DNA from: Psococerastis gibbosa
Taxonomy: Eukaryota; Arthropoda; Insecta; Psocodea; Psocidae
NCBI GenBank assembly: GCA_963971405.1
Contig: OZ020485.1
Location: forward strand, 4,278,001-4,342,000
DNA: 64,000 bases
Direction of reading: 5' to 3'
The notes under the pieces were generated by a model. It was not told the DNA's origin, did not search any database, and worked only from the letters and a program-made list of their open reading frames with translations. Positions 11,659-24,323 of this stretch are shown here, piece after piece (positions within the stretch are counted from its first letter, which is position 1; each line of letters starts with the position of its first letter). The position numbers and the translations under genes were made by a program.

Positions 11659-14600
11659 TTATTTTCTAAGCTGAAATGTCATTTTAATGGAGTCTTTAGG
11701 ACGTAAAACAAGCTCAGACATGAACCACACTTCATGTCTCTTAGTTATTGAAGTCACCGTCAGATGTCGCAGAACTTCCGATAGAACTACTTTTTCCTCC
11801 ATCATGGCGAATTTTTGTCCTGAAAAATAGATAAGGAAATATGTTAGTACCGAATCTACAATACGTATTGATAATATGTTAGTACCAAATCTACAATATG
11901 TATTGATAATATGATGAATGGCATAGTATAGGCTAAAGGGATATAAGTCCACACGGGCAGTAGAGAATGTAGATGGTGTGAAATGGAGGACGAAACAGCA
12001 GAGCACGTTCTCTTAGAATGTGAAGCTCTGGCCAAAAACCGTTTCAGGATACTGGGAATACCAGGGTCAGAAACGAAGACAATTCGTGAAGATCCAGTAG
12101 GAAAAACCCGCTCTTTCATCAAGAAAGTGGGTATATTCCAGACATACATGAATCTCCATAACAAAGCAGCTGCAATAGATCTCAAAGGTCGACGCAACGA
12201 ACCTTACTTTAGGGAGGCACCGCAAAAAAAAAAAAAAAAAAAAAAAAAAGGAAATTTCAACACTCTCCACTATTTCGTGGTCTGTCACATGAATTGTTAT
12301 TGTTTTCCTACTTATTTCTCAGGTATTAGGTAGGTACTCGCTAAAACGCCGCGCGATTGCTCATGATAACCAGTGGCGGATTTGTCAGAATTCAGGAAAT
12401 TGAATGGAAACTACAATTATAAATTTATAATAAAATAAAAATGTAACATAATAACTATACATGTTGAATTTAACGAACTAAAAATAATAATAGCCAGACT
12501 GTTGGTTATATAACATCACTTTGGGGCCCCTTCCATTTTTAATATTGTAAATGTTGTTCTTTAATTTGATTTGATAATAAATTTGATTTGATTCGATTTG
12601 ACTCAAGGACACGTTCACAAATTGTGAAGTTAAACTTTGGCATAGCGTGTCTAGGATAGGCTAGGCCAGCGGTTCCCAATCTTTTTCTATCGCGGACCCC
12701 CAAAATTTGTAAAATGATCCGGTGGACCCCTATAAGCTGTAAAGTACTAAAAACCAGAAGATAAAAAGAACATGGATTTCTCACGCTAACCTAGCTTTAA
12801 AAGTCTGTAATAACGTTTTTACATAATAATATTTATTTAATTAGAAAAATGAAATTGTGATTTTTCTTGTACAATTTTCAATATCTTCGGTTCCATTTCA
12901 GAGACATTCAGCCTGAAATCTGAAATCGAGGTGATCTCTAACTGCTGATGCAGCATGCCTATATTTCTGAGTATGGTCTGGCCACTAGAGAGGCACAGTA
13001 CCGTAGCCACTCTACTCTACATTGTGAAGCTGCAGAAAGAACTTTTTGTTAATGTAATAATATGAATATTACATGAGACGAATTCACGCCATAATTCGAA
13101 AATTCATTTTTTGAACTTTTTGGTACCGGCAATGCAGGAAAAAAATTTAAACATGAAATTTCATCAGACCCCCTGGGGTCCGCAGCCACGGACCCGTCGC
13201 GGCCCCCCTGTCAGAGGCTCGCGGACCCCTGGGGGTCCGCGGACCACACTTTGGGAACCGCTGGGCTAGGCTATATATGAAAATGCCCGAATAATACTCT
13301 AGAAATCGGTTTCAGAGGCAAATTCGTGAGACATTTCTTCTGCGAGTGTTTCTAGGCTAATTTGACCCTTCTGGTTACGAATATGTCGGTCATCGAATTC
13401 AGGGACATATAAGGAAACACTAACTTGCAGTTGCATATATAATTTAAATTTAAAAAAAATACATGTATACGTTACCTATGCAATTCCTGGGCCCAGCACT
13501 GAATGGTATGTAAGAGTATGGGTGACGAGCGGCAATTCTATCAGGCAGAAAACGATCGGGGTCGAATTCATGCGGGTTCGGATACAGTTTTGGATCTCTG
13601 TGGATGCATAATATAGGGAGCCCAACGCTTATTCCACTCGGAACCTCGTATCCACCTGAAAGCGATTAAATAGCCTACAAATATATAAATTTCCATACAG
13701 GATCTCTACAGCTATGGGATCTCAGTCGATGCACAATATGAGCCGGTATTTGAACTCTCATTCCACTTGACACCTTTTATCCCTGTTCTAACAATCTAAA
13801 TTATCCACCAGGGACCCCTACATCGAAAGGTACTGTATTGTATATATATATTAGCATGAGTAATTTAGTATAATTACCCCGGATTGTAAGAGACATTGCC
13901 CGATAGCCTCACCTTGAGGAAAACCTAGCTCCGGCCCTGCAGGTGATTGTACGATTCATAACAGGGCCAATCTGAGGATGGGCCATGCAGTAACTTTTAA
14001 TGTAAAAGAATTAACGTAATGGACGTAACGGATTTAAATGTCACAGCGTCGTTAGAAGGAGAATGGATCTATGCAAGTCACAAATTAATTTAAGGAGCCT
14101 AATATTAAAGATGATAGCAGCGACCATTATTATATTTTATTTTTACTCAATTCACATCATTCTCTAACATAATCTGTACTGGAGACACTCAGTAACTTAC
14201 CCAGAACAACATTTTCTTCAAGGCGTCGTCCTATTAAAGGTACGCTTGGGAAAAGCCTCATCGTTTCCTTGATGACCCTCTCTAGGTACTTCATTTCAGT
14301 GATGTCAGCTGAAGTAACGTCTCTGTCTGAATCGCCGAAGATGTTGTCCAGTTCCTCATGGACCTTCCTCTGAATTTCAGAATCTAGACCGATCGCAAAT
14401 AGGGCCCAGCTGATTGCAGCTGAGGTCGTGTCATGGCCCTAAAAGAGACTTGTAATAATAAGTAACAAGAAGCAATCTTAAATTGATTGGTTGTCGATAT
14501 TGAGATTTTATCATTTTTCCTTTTGAAAGATCCAAAAAATTAACTAGACCTACCTCAAACATAAACGTGTCCACTTCCTCTCTAATTTCCTCTTCTGTCA

Positions 14601-17600
14601 ATTTGCCTTCAGTTTCCGACACTTCAACTAGCAGATCTAAAAATGAATTCCTTACTTTTGCCCCTAAAAACAGGAAAGTTTAAAATATCGCTCATGCACA
14701 AGAAAAGTGACACATTTCTAAATATTGACTTTTGAGATAATTCAAAATTTAGTTCTGACCGTTTTTTAGTTGTTACTTGTAGTAGGTACTATCGAGGCAC
14801 TTAATACTTTTGAGATGTGACAGTTTGCTTGAAAGAGAAGTGTAATTACCACGTCAACGCCTGGAGCACATTCCGAATTATGTCAGTATTGCCGAACCCG
14901 AAGTAGTCAAACTTCGCAATGGATCAGTGACAAAACGCAATCTTATGGAAACAAATTGAACTAGATATGTGACACTATATTTATAAAATTCGCTATATTT
15001 TCCTCGACATTTTTGTATAAATAACTCAACTTTGCAATTTTTTGAAATGTGTCACTTTTCTCGTGCATGAGCGATATGTTCTCTAAAAATAGGCTAGGCT
15101 TAAGTGAAAGTCTAAAAGTTTATATAATTATTATAGAGATGTATACGGTATGTATATACACAATTCTACCTTTTTTGTCTTGTCATGACTCATTGGTTGT
15201 CATATCATGTTAAACGTCTATTTTACTATTTTTTCATGTGGTGCACCTACCTCAAAAATACAGTGTCCCGTCAATGGGTGAATATCTACATAATTTGGTA
15301 TTTTATAATAACGCGATATTGAACTGATACCAACCTTAACTCGTATCTGTACTTGGTTAAGTCATGCTTTCCCCTGTTACATTACCACAGTGGTAAGCTT
15401 GACTCAGTTTGCCCAATTTCGCTTGTAGCCGGTGTAGTTTGACATCGCAAGGACGTATACCAGTTTGCCAATGGCCAAAAATGCCTACAGAAACAATATA
15501 AATAATGTCCGAAATACATGGAGTCGTTGGCATTTGACAAGGGACCAACGGGCCGCTTTATAAGTCCTTCGGCGGGTATTCCACATACGTCAATCGTCAA
15601 TGAAAAATTGAAAATGACGTAACAATGACGTAAATTGACGTGGTAGCAGAATTTTTAGTATGTCTTTAATGTCTGCTAAAACGTCATTTTTCAATTTTTC
15701 ATTGACGATTGACGTATGTGGAATACCCGCCTTCGGAACATTATTATTATTGTGATACCAACCGTAGCTTAATAGTTATAGTAAGTAAAATTATTAATTG
15801 ACTCACCCATTACGTTCTACTGAAAATTTAATTTAATTTTAATTTGTTTGATAGAGTACAAAATATGATATCAGTTGGCAATATAACACTTACCAGTGTC
15901 ATTTTCAAGTTCACCGTTAGATGATTTTCCCGACTCCCGGAACGCTTTTTTTCGCTCTTTGATGACCTGAAACATAATGTTGAAGCCGATGAAATCATTG
16001 AGGACATTGCTAGATTATTTTAAAGTGCAATGTTGGTAAAATTATGGCAACGATAGTGGAAAGTGAACTATATTGTATTAGAAATCCATTTTTTCGAGAA
16101 GACGATCTATTGGATGGTACCTTTGTAGTAAATCCATGAAGTACACGCAGAAGCTCTTTCTGCCGCCTACCAGTAGGCGAAAGAGCAAAAAGAATATCCC
16201 GATATAGCCATGGAGAAAACTGACGAATTTGAAACAGCCCACTCATTTCCAGCACTGATTGCACATAGTCCTTTTCTCCCCCTTGCTGAGCATTCACCAT
16301 TGTTCCCATTGCAGTTTCTACAAAAATATCAATAATGGACAAGTTGCAGATACTGTATATTATCAACAGCGTTGATTAGCACAGATTGACGAAGTCAATT
16401 TTTATTTTTTAATTTAATTTATTTATTTTTATTTTATTTTTTTAAATAAAAGATTAATCGCATAGCCTACAAACAATTTAATGAATGTATCCGATTGACC
16501 TTTTCAGTCGCCTCTGTAGGTTAGTACCCGTGTTGATTTACAACACGCATTTAATTGGTTTATTTTATTGATTTAAGACTCGCACAAGTGCAAGCACGTC
16601 ACCACCAGGCCATCGAAGTCGCTTTTATACGACCGTCGTCTTATCCTAAATGCCTAGTATAACCGTATATTACCTCAATGCACAAGGTTCTTGAGGTGGT
16701 CAGTGACCGATAGCATACTTCGACAGGTGTGTTTCTCCTTCAATAGGAAGCAGAAATAACGCCCTATACGTTGTTGTTTTCCAATTTATACGTAGTATAA
16801 GGAAAGCTTTGTGACGGTAGAAATTTTCGATTCCGAGATTTCAACGGATTTACACGTTTTAAGGTCCCAGGAACCCAAAAATGTGGTTTTTACGAAATGT
16901 CTGTCTGTCTGTCTGTCGTTCTGTCTGTCTGTCTGTGCGTCGATTTCCGGGCAAACTACTCAGTCGATTTTGATGAAATTTGGCATGTAGGTTCACAAAC
17001 ATCATACCTCGGATCGATTTTTTTTTGGGGGGGCCAACTTAATTTGAGGGGGTTTTATTCTCAAAAACTCCAAAAACAAGTCTAAAAAATTATTTCTCAA
17101 AAACGGCTCCAACGATTTCTTTTAAATTCACGTGTATTGTAGTCGTTATTAATGTTAACGAAATGCGGGAGGTCGCTTGCCCCTTGATAGTTTGCTTCTG
17201 GGGGTAAAAATATAAAAATAACTAAATTTTAATGAAAATTTACTAAAAATTAAATTTTCTGCGAAACCTTTCTATCGATGATTTCTACCTTCAGGTATGT
17301 TTTAGGTGTTTAATTGAGTAACGAAACCGGACAGGCTGCTTTACCAGAAAAATATTTGGGTTTTGTAAAAAAAAAATGTTTTTTTGAGAAATGATAGAAA
17401 ATTCACGCTTAAATGCATTGCGTGCCCTTCCAGTATTGCTGTATGGTAATGTGTTGGTCTGACCTATCTAGAATTTACCTCACCTCCAGTGACGTCAGGT
17501 GGTCAACCCCCCCCCCTCACCCCCGAGATATCGGAAATTTAACCATAGGAAAATTATTTACCATGAAATTACTCATTTTCTCTATCTACTAATTTTGATA

Positions 17601-20600
17601 AATTGGGAAGCATGTTCGAGTAAACTCGGACCGGTGCTTTAGTTCGGCTACAACCGGATATGAGTTGTTTTTGATTCTCAAAGAAGTCAAAGAGCAAAGT
17701 GTACCAATTAAATCTGAGTTCCAACAAAGTGATTCGCTCTTGGGCACTAGTTAACCAATTTATGCATTCAATGTTAACTATAAGAACCGGTCCGAGTTTA
17801 CTCGAACATGCTTTCCAATTTATCAATTAGTAGATAGAGAAAATTAGTACTTTCATGGTAAACAATTTTCCTATGGTTAAATTTCGGACATCTCGGGGGG
17901 GGGGGGGGGGGGGGGGTTGTCCACCAGACGTCACTGGAGGTGAAGTAAATTCTAGATAGGTCAGACATTACATTACATTACCACACAGCAATAATGGCAG
18001 GGCCACGCAATGCATTTGAGCGTGAATTTTCATTTTTTCAAAAATATTTTTTTTTTGCGCAAACCAAATAGTTTTTTGGGAAGCAACCTGTCCGGTTTCG
18101 TTGCTCAATTTAACACCTAAAACATGCCTGTAGGTAGAAATCATCGATAGAAAGGTTTCGCAGAAAAATTATTATTCAGTCATTTTTCATTAAAAATTAG
18201 TTATTTTTATTTTTTTACCACCAGAAGCAACCTATCAAGGGGCAGCGACCTACCGCATTTTGTTAACATTAATAACGACTACAATATATGTGAATTTAAA
18301 AGAAATCGTTGGAGCCGTTTTTGAGAAATAATTTTTTTAAACGTTTTTTTTAACAGTTTTTTGAGAATAACCCCCCCCCCCCCCAAATTGAGTTAGCCCA
18401 AAATAAAAGAAATGGTCTAGAGGCATGATTTTTGTGAACCTGCACGCAAAATTTCATTAAAATCGGTTGAGTAGTTTCCCCGGAAATAGATGAACTGACA
18501 GACAGACATACAAAGCGACAGACAGATATTTCGTAAAAACCACTTTTTTGTGTTCCTCAAAACGTGTAATTCCGTTGAAATCTCGGAATCGGAAATTTCG
18601 ACCATCACAAAGCTTTCCTTATACTACGTATAAATTGGAAAGCAATGACGTCTTTAATATCCATATCCAATATCAATATAATTCCTCTGATTTGGTACCT
18701 ACATTTAAAATATGACCTAAATTTCGATTGCTTGTTTCAAAACCTGTAATATTAATGATACCTTCTGTAAAACACCTTAGAGTCTGTAAGCCTAGGTCCA
18801 GAATGGATAAATAAAAGTCTTCTTGCCTCGGTAATTCAATCAACTATATACGTGCTATTAGCAACATACCACAAATAATATCAAGTGTGCACATGGATAT
18901 GCGATTGTTGATGTCGACAGTAATGCCAGCATTTGACTTCAGTACGTCAACTAGAACCTGCAGAAAATGCAATTCAAATTTAACGATAAAATTAGTGTAT
19001 GGTATTATCTAACTTCGCGGGATATTTCAATACGCCATTGGAAAACAAATAACAATTTAATAAGCACATCGACGCTTGTTGATCATTATTCAGGTATCAA
19101 TCATATGAATGAGGAAATACGATATCAGCCGTCTTATTAAAGAATTTCTTTTCGGTACATCAGGCCTACACTGACTGTTTCAAATATTCATTGATGCCGT
19201 AACTGAAAATCTCACTACATTTGGGACATATTTTTAGATTTTTCGGCAGCATTTAACTCTATAACAATCATTTAATTCTCATAGCAAAATACTAAATATT
19301 TCAAAGATTGTGTTCATTGTGTATATTTCTAATGATGTATAGGTGCAGGTACTTACTTTAGCATTTCTGCTAAAAATTTCAATGTAGTTCTCTAAAATTC
19401 CAAAATGAAAAGCCGGAGTAAGTATCCTACGATGAGAAAACCATTTTTCGGCAGTGCCGGTCAATAGGCCTGTTCCCAACCATGGCTCAAGCATTGTGTA
19501 GTCGTCGCTTTTTCTTATATATCTCTTGCTGTTCATAATAATCTAGTGGAGGAAACGACGTAATATCAAGCAGCTCTTACATTTTAAAAATTAGAATACA
19601 TCATAAATTTGTGACACATTAATACATCGCATATAACTTGGCGAACATGGTGGGACATGATAACGCGCTGAGACTATACCGGTCGGTCTAGTTGCGTGTC
19701 GAGTCCTGGTCACCTCCGATTTAATCGTGTTCCCCAAGTTTTTCGGAATCCACTATAATCAGGAAGTCAGTCAGTCAACTCCCCTTTCCTCTGAGGTGAA
19801 AGAGTCTGCCCTTCGGGTGCCTCATGTTAGCAAACAGACTCACTCCCCCCGCCAGGCTGACAGGGTTGCTTAAAGCGGAAATGCTTAAACAGGCGTTGGA
19901 AACAACAACAACATATGGCGAAGTTATAGAACTATTTAGCCCTCTCTTACACTCAAAAATGGCCTGTTTTAAATACCTTCCGAATCACGGCCAGAACATG
20001 AAGCGAGTGTGGGACTCGAACCGAGAGCCCTAACGCTTGTAAGATAGGGTGACATCTCACACCAAGCCCCAGTTCTATGCTATTTTTTTCACGAACTCAC
20101 CTGCCTTTGTACAAATACAAAACAAATGCAGACAACTCAATTTTGAGAGAAGAACTTGTACCCTAGGCTACATTCTTTTGAGTGGGAATTGATGTAACCG
20201 ACAACAAAACATGTCAACATGTAAAATTATATTTCATCTACCCTATGAATTCTCTGCAACAGCTCTCTATGATCAGTATTTCTGGTGAGATTTGATTTCT
20301 TTCAAAAGGCACCTATGGTTAATAGATCCGTTGCCGTTGGTAGCCACACTATATTTCAACTTCGTCAACATTATAAGGGTATTCACAATGTTGAAGTTAT
20401 CTAGTTATTGATTTTAAACTGTGTTATCCAAATTACCACACATCGTGAGTGGACCTCAGGATGTTGCAGGTTCACAAACATAAGCACGATAGTAGCGCTG
20501 ACTTTCCTTTCAATTATCAATCTAAGTGCCACTTTAGCAGTTAAACTAGCTGTAACCTTCACAGAAGTAGGTTTAACTAACACCTTGGTTAGGTTAGTTT

Positions 20601-21667
20601 TCGATTTCCATGCACAAATTTTAACTTATCTCGACTTAACACACATAACCAGGAATAACTGTTTAACAACTACATTGTAAATGCCTTTTGTACGTCAACA
20701 CCGTAGTGTTACCAATATTTATAAAAGTAAGCCTGACTGCTGTAATTCGCCACTGACTTGATTAACTAAGAGGTTTATTTTACCTCAATATCGTCGGGAT
20801 TGGTGATAACTATCCTTGTATTGCCAAGTATGTCAACTCGGAAAATTGGCCCGCATTCTTTTCCCATTGACATCAGGGTCGTCATCAGTTCTGCAGGTCA
20901 CAAAAGTGAACAATTTAGGCCTAAACGGCAGTGACATTTTCTAAATCTAATAATGGACTGGCTTACCCTTTAGCTGGTGAGTACCGGCACAGTCTACAAC
21001 GTGACAGTCCTAGGAGTATTGCCATGAACTGGATTTAGATCAACTGAATTCAATATTTAGAAGTTTCAAAAGGGCATTGAAATGAAGAATAAGTAATTAA
21101 TGAAGTGAATGATAAGTTGTTTTGAAGCTGGTGGGTACGGTCATGCATAAGTACGAGGATATATAGTAATATCGTAATATGTAGGTGTAAAGAACTGGAT
21201 AGCCATGAACCAGAAGAACTGACTTCGATATCTAGAAAATTTTGCTCTTGGAACCTCCTGGATCATCTTCTCCTAGTAGCCTACGGTCAGGCCCTACATT
21301 CCATATTTTAGCATTGACAATAACTGCTAATGACACCAGATAAGCTCATATATACACACACTCTATACTATATTAGCCTACTGGAGCGATGGTACTTACT
21401 GTCAACTGACAAAATAGTCGTCTTAATTATAGGTACCTATACACTAAACAGTATAAGTACCGGTATTGGAGCAATAAGAGTCACGCATGAAAAATACTTA
21501 CTTTCACTCTTAACTTTAAGGACCGCAGTTGTTCCCAGAAATGGAATAGTGGCAGGTCCAGGGATTTTTCGGAGTAATGCCTCATCCTTTGGCCAGTGAT
21601 ATTGCTTTGGAAGAACAATATGGACCAGAATTACAATCACTATTACTACACTTATTAACAGAATCAT
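11659..21667 (-). CDS. Cytochrome P450 family 4 (CYP4C-like), intact gene B
   Basis: A 501-aa microsomal monooxygenase in ten exons: 21502-21667, 20784-20890, 19357-19542, 18870-18957, 16121-16317, 15894-15966, 14554-14663, 14201-14438, 13476-13655, 11659-11819. All have GT-AG introns and consistent phases. The N-terminus (start [10 protein letters not shown]) is a hydrophobic ER anchor followed by the proline hinge KIPGP. Helix C reads [15 protein letters not shown], the CYP4 13-residue signature [13 protein letters not shown] spans exons 7/8, ExxR is ETMR, then DPDRF, and the heme loop [11 protein letters not shown] spans exons 9/10 with the Cys ligand present. The start was chosen because the paralogues align there. 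Length is normal for the family. Family-4 enzymes typically hydroxylate fatty-acid-like or xenobiotic substrates; this gene's substrate is unknown. Introns hold a LINE end, a hAT element, a foldback element and a decayed exon 9 copy. Confidence 0.93.
11951..12249 (+). mobile_element. LINE 3' end (RNase H/zinc-knuckle type) with poly(A)
   Basis: The plus-strand frame encodes the Cys-His knuckle C-x2-C-x-M-E-x-E-T-A-E-H-x-L-x-E-C-E-A-L, closely matching the C-terminus of the LINE at 22886-24323. It ends in about 26 A residues (12224-12249). Heavily 5'-truncated, it sits in intron 9 of gene B in antisense orientation to the gene. Confidence 0.85.
12667..13263. mobile_element. Non-autonomous hAT element with perfect 8-bp target duplication
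   Basis: 597 bp. The ends are inverted: CAGCGGTTCCCAATCTTT on the left and the complement of CAGCGGTTCCCAAAGTGT on the right, the classic hAT/Charlie-like start. Flanks are identical GGCTAGGC (12659-12666 and 13264-13271). No transposase ORF. It lies in intron 9 of gene B. A GC-rich palindromic patch lies near the right end (13170-13250). Confidence 0.92.
13695..13793 (-). pseudogene. Decayed second copy of CYP4 exon 9 in gene B
   Basis: The minus strand after an AG at about 13794 reads like the first half of exon 9 (compare GYEVPSG...) but opens with G-stop-K-V-S-S-G. It therefore carries a stop and later decay, and the heme loop part is gone. The same relic exists in pseudogene C (25228-25331) at the same relative place, just upstream of the functional exon 9. 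Confidence 0.7.
15344..15570. repeat. Dispersed repeat R, copy 1
   Basis: Shares 'actcgtatctgta', 'gccggtgtag.tt', 'aatgtccgaaatacatgg' and 'gtcgttggcattt' blocks with 39434-39645 (same orientation), 48243-48470 and 53993-54140 (inverted). No open frame is conserved among copies. A small MITE was inserted at its right edge (15571-15731). Class unknown. Confidence 0.6.
15571..15731. mobile_element. Short palindromic MITE, GGCGGGT-ATTCCACATA family
   Basis: A 161-bp inverted repeat with ends GGCGGGTATTCCACATACG and perfect TTC duplications (15568-15570, 15732-15734). It shares the inner 'gacgtggtagcaga' with the other GGCG MITEs. It lies in intron 6 of gene B. Confidence 0.85.
16447..16545. 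repeat. Dispersed repeat, copy 3 (inverted)
   Basis: Reverse complement of the repeat at 4430-4540 and 11097-11215. It lies in intron 4 of gene B next to the foldback element. No coding capacity. Confidence 0.45.
16774..18645. mobile_element. Complete foldback element FB1, two ~850-bp inverted arms
   Basis: The left arm (16774-17630) starts TTGTTTTCCAATTTATACG, runs through a (CTGT)n block and ends at 'actcggaccggt'. The right arm (about 17787-18645) is its reverse complement. A spacer of about 150 bp separates them. Matching G and C runs (17507-17516, 17895-17916, 18371-18384) fall at corresponding arm positions. Arms or half copies recur at 35476-36170, 37845-38685 and 51989-53015, with fragments at 40195-40335 and 44270-44405. 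No transposase was seen. It fills most of intron 4 of gene B. Open frames inside come from the (CTGT)n repeat and are not credible genes. Confidence 0.85.
19640..19915. repeat. Dispersed repeat S, copy 1
   Basis: Shares blocks such as 'catggtgggacatgataacg', 'cacctccgatttaatcgtgt', 'ttcggaatccactataatca' and 'gacagggttgcttaa' with 41083-41270 and, inverted, with 27602-27735, 54410-54680 and 57232-57390. It could be a LINE 3' UTR or a SINE body. No coding capacity. Confidence 0.6.
19920..20034 (-). mobile_element. Diverged SINE family B fragment
   Basis: Reads, in reverse, like the body of SINE B ('tagccctctcttacactcaa', then a tRNA-like 'tgggactcgaaccgagag'). The 3' tail is missing. It lies next to repeat S in intron 2 of gene B. 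Confidence 0.55.
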
Positions 21668-21977
21668 GTTTGAGCTCTTCTATATACGTTTTCGCAACAT
21701 AAGTGTTTCCTCCACTTTGAATCACAGTGATGTGATAAGCAAATAGGCTCATAAAATTATCAGTTTTGAGCTGTTATTATCTCCTAAAAATTGGTTATGC
21801 GAGTGAGAAGAGGTCAATGTCAGAGACCCGAAATTTCAAATGCTACGTAGTCAGCACATTCTCCATGCATCACACGTACAGTAAGAGATACAGGAACGAT
21901 GATCTCTGGAATAATTTGAAGTGGAGAAAAAATAAGAGGGAATAGAGTAGACTAACATATCACACCAGAAAATAGGA

Positions 21978-22040
21978 GATGCTGCTGCTGCTGCTGCTGT
22001 AGTTGCTGCTGATGAGGATGGTGATGATTGTATAGTCCAA
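21978..22040. repeat. Trinucleotide microsatellite (CTG)n with imperfect extension
   Basis: Seven or so uninterrupted TGC/CTG units followed by diverged units. It lies about 310 bp upstream of the start codon of gene B, so it could be in its promoter or 5' UTR. Confidence 0.7.
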
Positions 22041-22806
22041 GAATCATGAGTTTAAAGAAATAATTTATAAATCGGAATAAGATATCGTGCATGGGTCTGG
22101 AGACTGTACCCGTTGACTAATAAACTTGTACCTTTCAACTATTAAACATTAAAACTAAATTTTTGATCGCAGTAATTACCTTGATATTTTAACATTAGAC
22201 CCGAAATTTATTTTATTACATTTCTTCGGTAATATTATTGAGAGAGGACACGCCATTTATAGTAATATACTCTGTGAGGTCTTTGATGCCTATTGTAGAT
22301 TGTTATAGTTATATGTACGTCGATAATTTTTGTAACACAATGTAGGTACGGCCTGAGAGAATTCACCACCAGTATTTACGGCAATATACTGTACAATATA
22401 ATAGTATTACATTTTAATAGCACAATGATAAAATAAAATACCTTATATACAATATAATATGATAATTCATTTCGGAAACAGTTAAAATTATTCTGACTTA
22501 CAACACAGATATCATAACTTAACTATAAAGAAGAACTCTTTTTTTTCTTCAATTGTGCAAATGATAAAAGAATAAAATCTTGTTAATTGGGCGTTTAAAA
22601 ATTCGACTTAGTCATCGCCAGGTCTTATACCAGAGGTTGATGTCAACAATATTCATACGGACCGTTAGAATTAAGTAGTGCCAAAACGAACAACATGCAC
22701 GCGATCAAGAGATCTAATGGATGCTTAATAATTATGACTAATGTAGGCCTACTGGACAAATGGCGAGTTGCTAACAATTTGCCAATTTTTTTTCGTCCCC
22801 AGTGAA
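22041..22806. other. Intergenic between gene B and pseudogene C
   Basis: AT-rich sequence upstream of gene B and downstream of pseudogene C's stop. No exon or structured repeat was recognised. Confidence 0.4.
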
Positions 22807-22885
22807 TTATTTTCTAAGTTCAAAAGTCACTTTAATGGAGTCTTTAGGACGTAAAACTAGCTCGGACATAAACCACACTTCATGC

Positions 22886-24323
22886 TTTTTTTTTTTTTTT
22901 TTTTTTTCCTTCGTGGGGCCTACTCATTTGAGTTCCTATAAGCGTCGACCTAGAAGGTCTTTTGCTTTGCTTCCACGTTTGCCGTCTACGCCCATCCTAT
23001 AACACCAGTCTTTTTGATATATTCTAGTGTTTTTGTGATGGGATTAGATCGGATGGTTTCCTCTTCAGACCTAGGGTGGCCAAGAGTTTGGTATCGAGTT
23101 TGTCCCAGCGCTTCACATTCAAAGAGAATGTGTTCAGCTGTTTCTTCTTCAACTTCACACAGTCTGCATCTACTGTCGTTTTTCACGCCAACCCTATGCA
23201 TGTGTTTGTTGAAGTGGCCGTGGCCCGTAAGCGTGCCAACCACCCTTCTAGCTTGCTCTCTACTTAAAGAGAGAAGCTGATGGGTGAGCTTCTTACTAGG
23301 ACCCGGAATAACCTTCTTAGCAAATCTGCTTTCCGGGACTTTCTTCCATTCCTCTGCAGTTTTTCTCTGCACCCATTTTTGTACAGAAGTACGGGCCTGG
23401 CAATAAGCCATCCCGTACTTAGGTTCTGCACCAATGAATGGCGTTTCTACACCTTTTCGAGCCAGCTCGTCGGCTCCTTCATTCCCATCAAAGTTCGAGT
23501 GCGCCGGGACCCAAATCAGCGAGACTGAGTTTTCCCGACACACCTTTATTAGGAGGTTGGTGCAGTGCCACACCATTTTTGATGTGATCTTTATAGCCCC
23601 CACAGCCTTAATCGCTGCCTGCGAGTCTGTATAGATAATAATGGTTTTGCCCTTGCATTCCATTTCCATACACTCCTCTAGGCATTTTATAATGGCCCCT
23701 ACCTCAGCCTGAAAGACTGTAGCATATTTGCCGAGGCTTAGGACTATGGATTTGTCTACAGTTTCCCCATAGACTCCTCCTCCAGCCCCATTTTCCATTT
23801 TCGACCCATCTGTATACCAGACTAGGTCATTGTCCCCTGTTTGATGTTCTTCAGCATTCCATTCATCTCTAGCTGGAATTCTAGTGTTAAATGGTTTGCT
23901 GAATGAGAGCAGGGGTGTCATTCGGTCTGACGGCATTAAAAGCGTGTCTTCCGATATGCTTTTGGTAATATTGGAGTGGCCTGACCTTTTGCTTCTTCAG
24001 CAGCCTTCCAGCTCCAATCTATAGGCGCCCATCCTGGCCTGTGCTTCAATGAAGACTCCCAAGGTTGGCAGGTTCAATAGAGTATTCAGGACATCCCCTG
24101 GTGAAGTTGACATTGCTCCTGTGATACAGAGGCAGGCCAGCCTCTGGAGCCCATTCAACTTGGTTGTCACTGTGACCTGTGTAGTCTTGGTCCACCAAAC
24201 CACACTTCCGTAGGTAATCACCGGCCATTGTGTAAATCCACATTGCCATTTTAGGCCTGATTCCCCACGTTGTGCCTATTGCCCGTCTGCAAACATAAAT
24301 TAATCGTTTAGCTCGGTTATTAG
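22886..24323 (-). mobile_element. 5'-truncated LINE (R1/Jockey/I-like, with RNase H) in CYP4 exon 10
   Basis: Minus strand. It ends in a poly(A) tail (T run at 22886-22908). Conceptual order: the reverse-transcriptase end (R-A-I-G-T-T-W-G, then I-T-Y-G-S-V-V-W-W), broken by frameshifts near 24235 and 24000. Then comes an open frame at 22986-23936 with an RNase H domain: acidic residues in Y-T-D-G-S, F-Q-A-E and Y-T-D-S-Q, then G-N-E-G-A-D-E-L-A. The last motif is the knuckle C-R-L-C-x-V-E-x-E-T-A-E-H-I-L-x-E-C-E. Endonuclease and most of the RT are missing. The flanking exon halves join exactly, with no target duplication visible. It is antisense-free, in the same orientation as the P450 gene. 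Confidence 0.92.

Noticed and set aside
16897-17085. Open frames rich in C/S/V over (CTGT)n, also at 35520-35749 and 52617-53058
   Set aside because: They arise from the simple repeat in foldback arms and shift frame between copies.
21978-22040. CRISPR-like or coding repeat
   Set aside because: Simple CTG microsatellite with no spacers and no open frame of note.
23014-23634. Plus-strand open frames over the LINE
   Set aside because: Antisense shadows of the RNase H-containing frame at 22986-23936.
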